The translations under genes were made by a program, and so were the position numbers. The notes under the pieces were generated by a model. That model saw only the letters and a program-made list of their open reading frames with translations, was not told the DNA's origin and ran no database searches. Source: Actinomycetota bacterium (GTDB lineage: Bacteria > Actinomycetota > Actinomycetes > Actinomycetales > Dermatophilaceae). From it: a stretch of 64,000 nt of DNA. The stretch covers positions 33,906 through 97,905 of the forward strand of contig JAIUPO010000017.1 of NCBI GenBank assembly GCA_020160805.1, read 5' to 3'. Positions 59,539 to 64,000 of the stretch are shown here, piece by piece; the first letter of the stretch is position 1; each line of letters begins with the position of its first letter.

Positions 59539-60303
59539 ATGAAGTTGACCGACCGTTCCGCCCTGGTGACCGGAGGCGCCTCCGGTCTCGGCGCTGCCAC
59601 GGTTCGCCGACTGCACGCCGACGGCGCGGCGGTCGTCATCCTCGACCTCCCGTCCTCGGACGGCGCCGCCCTGGCCGACGAACTCGGCGAGCGCGCGGTC
59701 TTCGTGCCCGCTGATGTCACCGACGAGGCCCAGGTCGGCCTCGCGATCGAGCAGGCCACTCAGCTCGGCACCTTCAGCATCGTCGTCAACTGCGCCGGCA
59801 TCGGGACCCCTGGCCGCGTCGTCGCGAAGTCCGGCGCCCCCCTCGCGCTGGACGCCTTCGCCCGCGTGATCCAGGTCAACCTCATCGGCTCTTTCAATGT
59901 CATCCGGCTGGCGGCGGCGGCCATGGTTGCGTCGCCCTCGGACGGCGAGGAGCGGGGTGTCATCGTCAACACGGCCTCAATCGCGGCCTTCGATGGCCAG
60001 ATCGGGCAGGCGGCATATAGCGCCTCCAAGGGGGGCATCGCCGGCATGACCTTGCCCATCGCCCGCGATCTCGCCCAGCACCGCATCCGGTGTATGACGA
60101 TCGCCCCCGGCCTGTTCCTCACCCCACTGCTCATGGGCTTGCCCGAGGATGCGGTCGCCGCCCTGGGTGCCGGCGTCCCGCACCCGAGTCGGCTTGGTGA
60201 TCCGGCGGAGTATGCCGCCCTCGTCGCCCATATCGTCGCCAACCCGATGCTCAACGGCGAGGTGATCCGGCTCGACGGCGCGCTGCGGATGGCGCCGCGC
60301 TGA
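59539..60303 (+). CDS. SDR-family 3-hydroxyacyl-CoA dehydrogenase-like enzyme
   Basis: 254 residues from ATG 59539, AGGAGAG upstream. Rossmann start [18 protein letters not shown] (TGxxxGxG), NNAG-equivalent VNCAGIG, and the active site S...Y-x3-K in [22 protein letters not shown]. It resembles HSD17B10-type 3-hydroxy-2-methylbutyryl-CoA dehydrogenases of branched-chain catabolism. The C-terminus ends [14 protein letters not shown]. Last gene of the plus-strand cluster, with a thioesterase and thiolase nearby. Confidence 0.88.
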   Translation: MKLTDRSALVTGGASGLGAATVRRLHADGAAVVILDLPSSDGAALADELGERAVFVPADVTDEAQVGLAIEQATQLGTFSIVVNCAGIGTPGRVVAKSGAPLALDAFARVIQVNLIGSFNVIRLAAAAMVASPSDGEERGVIVNTASIAAFDGQIGQAAYSASKGGIAGMTLPIARDLAQHRIRCMTIAPGLFLTPLLMGLPEDAVAALGAGVPHPSRLGDPAEYAALVAHIVANPMLNGEVIRLDGALRMAPR

Positions 60304-60366
60304 CTGGCCCGGGCGGCATACTGCTGCGCCCCGCCCTAACCACCGACCCGCGCCCTAACCACCGGC

Positions 60367-60412
60367 CTACCGCCTGGTATCGGCCGTGATGACAACCGAT
60401 ACCAGGCGGTAG
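60367..60412 (+). terminator. Perfect hairpin between SDR and TesB genes
   Basis: 17-bp perfect inverted repeat (arms 60367-60383 and 60396-60412, 12-nt loop) between convergent genes, a bidirectional terminator. Just before it CGCCCTAACCACCG occurs twice (60332-60345, 60351-60364). Confidence 0.75.
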
Positions 60413-60476
60413 CTGGGTCGATAGAAGGGGCTAGCGGGTCTTAGAACCTTGCTCAAGCGGCGCGCTAGGGCTTGTC

Positions 60477-61400
60477 TTAGGAGGGTCGGTGGGTGTTGCG
60501 CAGCAGGCCCTCTTGCATCGTCGAGGCGCAGAGGGTGCCCTGCCGATCGAAGACCAGCCCGTGGCACATGGCGCGGTCGTTGCCCGTCCAGTAGCCCTCC
60601 ATGTCATAGAGGAACCAGTCACTGGGATCGAGCGGCGCGTGGTACCAGATCGAATGGTTGATCGTCGCGAACTGCAGGGCATTATCGCTGAGGGTGCGCC
60701 CGTGCGGCCCCAGCGCGGAGGAGAGCAGCAGCAGATCGGAGAAGTAGGCGAGGGCTGCGGCCTGGGTCAACCGGTCGGAACTGATCGGCTTGTGACCACG
60801 CAACCAGGCGCGTTGCCGGGGTCCGGCGGGCTCGCCCTTGGCGAGGAGCACCCTCGTGGGCGGCTCGGGAAAGCGCAGGTCGACGGGCTGGTGATCGAGG
60901 GTGAACCGCACCCAGGCGAGGGCGTCGGGGACGTCGGCATACTCCTGCAGCGGGTCGGGGAGAAGGTCTGGATCGGGGGCGTCCATGACCCGGGACTGGT
61001 GGGTCATCGCCGCGGCTGGGGGGCGTTGGAAGGAGGTGGTGGCGGTGAAAATCGGGCGGTCGCGCTGGCTCGCGGTCACCGTGCGCGTGGTGAAGGATCC
61101 GCCATCCCGGTCGCGCGCCACGTGATAGGTCACCGGGAGCGCGGTGTCCCCCGGGAGCAAGTAGTAGGCCTGGGCCGAATGCAACTCCCGGTCTTCCGGC
61201 ACGGTCGAGCCGGCGGCGATGATGGCCTGGCCGAGGACTTCGCCGCCAAAGGTGCGGGTCGATACCCCGCCGCGGGAGCGGCCCTGGAAGAGCGAGTCGT
61301 CCAGGCGGTTCAGGGCGAAGATCTCGCCGAGCGGTGCCTTGGCGGTGAACGTCGGGCGCGTCCGCGGGCGGGGACTCGGGTCCGGCATACCCGTGATCAT
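60477..61400 (-). CDS. tesB: Acyl-CoA thioesterase II
   Basis: 307 residues. Double hot-dog fold: first half FQGRSRGGVSTRTFGGEVLGQAIIAAG and LHSAQAYYLLPGDTALPVTYHV; second half TLSDNALQFATINHSIWYHAPLDPSDWFLYDMEGYWTGNDRAMCHGLVFDRQGTL, with the TesB catalytic Asp/Thr/Gln region split between them. It hydrolyses acyl-CoA to free fatty acid and CoA in the cytoplasm. Divergent from the thiolase gene. Confidence 0.93.
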   Translation of the reverse strand: MITGMPDPSPRPRTRPTFTAKAPLGEIFALNRLDDSLFQGRSRGGVSTRTFGGEVLGQAIIAAGSTVPEDRELHSAQAYYLLPGDTALPVTYHVARDRDGGSFTTRTVTASQRDRPIFTATTSFQRPPAAAMTHQSRVMDAPDPDLLPDPLQEYADVPDALAWVRFTLDHQPVDLRFPEPPTRVLLAKGEPAGPRQRAWLRGHKPISSDRLTQAAALAYFSDLLLLSSALGPHGRTLSDNALQFATINHSIWYHAPLDPSDWFLYDMEGYWTGNDRAMCHGLVFDRQGTLCASTMQEGLLRNTHRPS

Positions 61401-61529
61401 GGCAGGTCGCCCGCTGGGGGACTGAGGCTGTCGTCACTTCGGCTCGCCATTGCCCGGTCCACGCGCCTATGACAGCGTGGGGGCAATTGCGCCGGTGTGG
61501 CCGGCACCCTTGTTCCGAAAGGTATGCCC

Positions 61530-62687
61530 GTGTCCGCTCGTGACGCCGTCATTGTCGAAGCCGTCCGCACCCCGGTTGGCCGCCGCAAGGGCTCGCTCGC
61601 CGAGGTCCACCCGGTGGATCTGTCGGCGCATGTTCTGAACGCCCTGGTGAGCCGGGCGGGCGTTGAACCGGGGGCGGTCGACGATGTCATCTGGGGATGC
61701 GTGCAGCAGGTTGGTGCGCAGAGTTTCAATATCGGGCGCAACAGCGTGCTCGCGGCGGGCTGGCCCGAGTCGGTGCCCGCGACGACGATCGATCGGCAGT
61801 GTGGCTCGTCCCAGCAGGCCGTGCACTTTGCCGCGGCCGGGCTGATGTCGGGGCAGTATGACGTGGTCGTCGCCGGCGGCGTCGAGGCCATGACGATGAT
61901 CCCGATGGGGGCTGGCGTGAGTTCCGGCGTCGGCTTCCCCTATCCGCCGAGCCTGCTCGGGCGCTATGACGTCGAGACCTTCAACCAGGGCATCGGCGCC
62001 GAGATGATGGCGGCGAAGTGGAGTCTGAGCCGCGAGGCGTGCGATGAGTTCGCGGCGCTGTCGCACTCGCGGCTTGCGTCGGCGATCGACCGCGGGGTGC
62101 TGGAGGCGCAATTGGCGCCGGTGACGCTGCCCGATGGCTCGGTTCTGGCGGCGGACGAAGGGCTGCGGCGGGGCACCACTGTCGAATCGCTGGCCGGGCT
62201 CAAGCCGGTCTTCCAGGAGGATGGCGTCATCCACGCCGGCAACTCCTCGCAGATCTCCGATGGGGCGGCGGCCTTGTTGATGATGACCTCCGAGAAGGCT
62301 GCCGAACTGGGGCTGACGCCGATCGCGCGCTTCCACACCGGTGTCCTGGCTGGCGACGACCCGGTGATGATGCTCTCCGCCCCCATCCCGGCGACGCAGA
62401 AAGCGCTGTCCCGCTCGGGGCTTTCGGTCGATGACATCGGGGTCTTCGAGGTCAACGAGGCCTTCGCGCCCGTCCCGATGGCCTGGCTCGCCGAGATCGG
62501 CGCCGACCCGGCCAAGCTCAACCCCAATGGCGGCGCCATCGCTATCGGCCACCCGCTCGGTGGCTCCGGCGCCCGAATCATGACGCAGCTGGTTCACCAC
62601 ATGCGCGACAACGGCATCCGCTATGGCCTGCAAACCATGTGCGAAGGCGGCGGCATGGCCAATGCGACCATCCTCGAATTGCTTTGA
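61530..62687 (+). CDS. Acetyl-CoA acetyltransferase (thiolase)
   Basis: 385 residues. GTG 61530 is preferred (GAAAGG 8 bp upstream); ATG 61524 is possible. Catalytic Cys in TTIDRQCGSSQQAVHFAA; C-terminal His in AIAIGHPLGGSGARIM; second Cys in MCEGGGMANA. VFEVNEAFAPVPMAWL marks the acyl-CoA-binding helix. It condenses or cleaves acetyl-CoA; in this setting with TesB and SDR it probably belongs to fatty or branched-chain acid degradation. Confidence 0.93.
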   Translation: MSARDAVIVEAVRTPVGRRKGSLAEVHPVDLSAHVLNALVSRAGVEPGAVDDVIWGCVQQVGAQSFNIGRNSVLAAGWPESVPATTIDRQCGSSQQAVHFAAAGLMSGQYDVVVAGGVEAMTMIPMGAGVSSGVGFPYPPSLLGRYDVETFNQGIGAEMMAAKWSLSREACDEFAALSHSRLASAIDRGVLEAQLAPVTLPDGSVLAADEGLRRGTTVESLAGLKPVFQEDGVIHAGNSSQISDGAAALLMMTSEKAAELGLTPIARFHTGVLAGDDPVMMLSAPIPATQKALSRSGLSVDDIGVFEVNEAFAPVPMAWLAEIGADPAKLNPNGGAIAIGHPLGGSGARIMTQLVHHMRDNGIRYGLQTMCEGGGMANATILELL

Positions 62688-62713
62688 GCGCCAAGGGGTT
62701 TCACTAACTTCTG

Positions 62714-62777
62714 CTAGCAGAGGTTAATCGAATCCGCACACCGTGCACGGTCTGCGGATTCGACTAACCTGCGCTAG
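62714..62777. repeat. 64-bp near-perfect palindrome
   Basis: Two 32-33 bp arms meeting at ACCGTGCACGGT, with about four mismatches in total; inner arms 62721-62738 and 62753-62770 differ at one position. Lies 27 bp after the thiolase stop, so it may end that transcript; its length is more typical of a mobile-element end or protein-binding site. Confidence 0.6.
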
Positions 62778-62793
62778 GACACCCCACGAAGTT

Positions 62794-62850
62794 CGCCCAC
62801 GCAGAGCGTGGGACCCACGCTCGTACCGCCCACGCAGAGCGTGGGACCCA
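62794..62850. repeat. Twin 24-bp direct repeats, each a hairpin
   Basis: CGCCCACGCAGAGCGTGGGA followed by CCCA occurs at 62794-62817 and 62827-62850 (33-bp period). Inside each copy CCCACGC pairs with GCGTGGG. Function unknown. Confidence 0.7.
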
Positions 62851-62965
62851 GCTCCGAATACTTCGCGGGGACCCCGTCCGATGGAACCTTGTCCGAGGTT
62901 TTGCAGCTGGCCAAACAGAAGTTCCTTGCCCCCGCAACGGCGGCCCCCCGCCGCCGGGCAACGAA

Positions 62966-62997
62966 ACAGGCCGCGAACCGGGTGGCTCACGGCCTGT
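62966..62997 (-). terminator. Intrinsic terminator of the (now split) tRNA-Phe gene
   Basis: Minus-strand hairpin ACAGGCCG/CGGCCTGT (arms 62966-62973, 62990-62997) followed by TTTCGTTG, 7 bp after the tRNA-Phe 3' end. It fits the original tRNA gene terminator. Confidence 0.65.
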
Positions 62998-63003
62998 ATG
63001 TAG

Positions 63004-63045
63004 TGGCTAGGGACGGGGTCGAACCGTCGACCTTCCGATTTTCAG
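63004..63045 (-). other. 3' half of tRNA-Phe (GAA), probable attachment site
   Basis: Minus strand, 42 nt from CTGAAAATCGGAAGGTCGAC to the acceptor end CCTAGCCA. It aligns exactly with tRNA positions 32-73: anticodon loop CTGAAAA (GAA), 3' anticodon arm TCGGA, variable loop AGGTC, T arm GACGG/CCGTC with TTCGACC, acceptor 3' strand CCTAGCC plus discriminator A. The 5' half, which should give TCCGA and GGCTAGG, is absent: the sequence changes abruptly at 63046. This is the scar left when an element inserts into the 3' end of a tRNA gene. By orientation the element and the intact tRNA lie to the right. Confidence 0.8.
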
Positions 63046-63204
63046 ATGTCGGCAGACCCGGCTGACCGTCCGCCGACCGGGGATTCGAGCACAAGGCGGT
63101 GCTTGGTCGGTGCGGTCCGGCGTGGCTGCGTTCGACTGTGTTGCTGTCGGCGTTGCTATCAGCGGTCCACGTTCACGGTCGGCTGTGTCGCAGTCGGCGC
63201 GGGT

Positions 63205-63731
63205 GGAGTGTCTGGGGAGCCCGATGGCCGGATCGGTCCACATCCCCAGCCGGCCGTAGTCGATCTGTGCCTCCTGGCCCGGGGCCGCCTCGCCCGGTCG
63301 CAGGACCCGCACCTGGGCCCGGCGGGGTTCTTGGGCAGGTTGCCGACGACGCACCGCCGGACCGAGGCCACCGAGGCTTCCAGGCCGTGCTCGTCACGCA
63401 GCCGCTGATGGATCGTGGCCACCGTGACTCCGGCCTCCAACCAGGCGGTGACCAGGTCCCGGTGCACAGCGATCGCCGGCCACGTCACCTGCCGCAACCC
63501 CTTGTCCACCACCTCGGGGAACCATTCCGCAGCCCGCTCCCGCCAGTCCGCCTCGCTGCTCACCGGCGGACCACCAGGGGTGAACCCGGCAGCCCGGACC
63601 GGGGCCAGGTACTTGCGCACCGTCTTACGGTCCAGGCCCAAACTCTGTGCCAGCTGCGCCTGCGAACGACCCGCATCCCAGTGCACGTACAACTCGATCA
63701 GATCGATCATCTCGAACGTCCTCCTGCCCAT
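63205..63731 (-). pseudogene. istA: Truncated, frameshifted istA transposase
   Basis: From ATG 63731: MGRRTFEMIDLIELYVHWDA then HTH AQLAQSLGLDRKTVRKYLAPV, an N-terminal IstA pattern. Frame changes near 63335; the second part continues RAQVRVLRPGEAAPGQEAQIDYGRLGMWTDPAIG, where AQIDYG holds the first catalytic Asp of the DDE core. Past about 63205 similarity ends and the remaining two catalytic residues are missing, so no transposase is made. Confidence 0.8.
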
Positions 63732-63817
63732 CGGCGGCTTCCTCTCACCTCGTCGGTGAGCGGCAGCCTGTCTCGGTTGGAGGACCACACCGGCAGCGCC
63801 ACGCACGTGCTCCCCAT

Positions 63818-63891
63818 GGGGAATTACGTGATCGCCCGGGTGGGGAATTACGTGATCGTCAAACCCTCAGACCTGGGGAATTTCGTGATCG
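63818..63891. repeat. IS21-type multiple terminal repeats
   Basis: Three copies of a 17-bp unit, GGGGAATTACGTGATCG (63818-63834, 63842-63858) and GGGGAATTTCGTGATCG (63875-63891). IS21-family elements carry such repeated transposase-binding sites at their ends. Confidence 0.75.
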
Positions 63892-63897
63892 CTGACA

Positions 63898-64000
63898 CCG
63901 TTGTCCGGACATTGCTCCGTATGCAGTGGAGTCCAGCAGAGTGGTGTACGACGGACCTGAGTGAGTGCGCGCCTCCAACGTAGGCGCGGCCACCGGGTGG
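63898..64000. other. Right window edge beyond the IS21 end
   Basis: 103 bp with no recognisable gene; presumably the interior of the element integrated at tRNA-Phe. Confidence 0.4.

Larger units (their letters stand above)
62688..63003. other. 316-bp non-coding stretch before the tRNA-Phe scar
   Basis: No gene is credible. It contains a 64-bp near-palindrome (62714-62777), two 24-bp direct repeats that each form a hairpin (62794-62817, 62827-62850) and a T-run terminator on the minus strand (62966-62997). Confidence 0.65.
63205..63897 (-). mobile_element. IS21-family insertion sequence remnant (left end)
   Basis: Contains the left terminus (TGTCA at 63897-63893), three terminal repeats GGGGAATTACGTGATCG or its variant (63818-63834, 63842-63858, 63875-63891), and the first part of istA. 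The rest of istA and all of istB are missing, cut near 63205. A GAGAGGAAG ribosome site precedes istA. Confidence 0.75.

Noticed and set aside
63004..63120. Intact tRNA-Phe gene
   Set aside because: No D arm or acceptor 5' strand follows the 3' half; only a fragment is present.

Overview
High-GC (about 70% by eye) actinobacterial chromosome segment, most likely a high-GC Gram-positive of the order Micrococcales or a relative. Pointers are the Mycobacterium-like neighbourhoods (gpgS next to a FolP2-type protein, an arfA-arfB-arfC block, DUF3151 and DUF3073 proteins), the NCBI-style SigE-family sigma factors and a GpgS-type glucosyltransferase. Species cannot be told from the sequence. The order call is an inference.

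Layout. 1-8.4 kb: end of a PIG-L deacetylase, a MarR repressor with palindromic operators facing an ABC exporter, a DedA protein, a secreted peptidase-like hydrolase, a polar amino-acid ABC importer (binding protein, permease, ATPase) and a TetR regulator. 8.5-16.4 kb: ppc, a P-loop kinase/F420-type oxidoreductase fusion, a GH13 glycosidase, an aminoglycoside-kinase-like protein, a DinB gene broken by an 8-bp duplication and a VOC protein. 16.6-27 kb: class II aldolase, DUF3151, GNAT, a SigE-family sigma module, purA, a YtrA-type GntR/membrane operon with its operators, a HelD-like helicase and a LuxR-type regulator. 27-44 kb: purD, purC, purF and purM, interspersed with a SGNH esterase, a sterol-carrier-like protein, a Gfo/Idh dehydrogenase, a Tat-type M1 peptidase, the arfABC-like operon (with a 1157-residue repeat protein) and a K+ channel with its DUF6394 partner. 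44-50.9 kb: lipoprotein, PAP2, isochorismatase-like and NCS1 permease operon, DUF3073, an L,D-transpeptidase lipoprotein and a second SigE-family sigma module. 50.9-60.3 kb: a surface-polysaccharide export operon on the minus strand (GT4, ABC-2 ATPase and permease, UDP-sugar dehydrogenase) facing a plus-strand operon (GT, unknown, gpgS, folP2, dioxygenase-like, SDR). 60.4-62.7 kb: TesB thioesterase and thiolase.

The right edge (62.7-64 kb) changes character. A long palindrome and twin hairpins precede a 42-nt 3' half of a tRNA-Phe gene (positions 32-73 of the tRNA, minus strand), followed by a truncated, frameshifted IS21-family istA with its multiple terminal repeats. This is best read as the attachment-site scar of an integrated element whose body lies to the right of the window.

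Functionally the window is mostly core metabolism: de novo purine synthesis (purA/D/C/F/M; purL/Q/S are not here), anaplerosis, glycolysis, glucosylglycerate and cell-envelope synthesis. The accessory interest lies in intergenic repeats: a 79-bp hairpin family in two inverted copies, two identical 64-bp hairpins before purF, and long perfect palindromes. The other points of interest are the arfC-like repeat protein and the tRNA scar.
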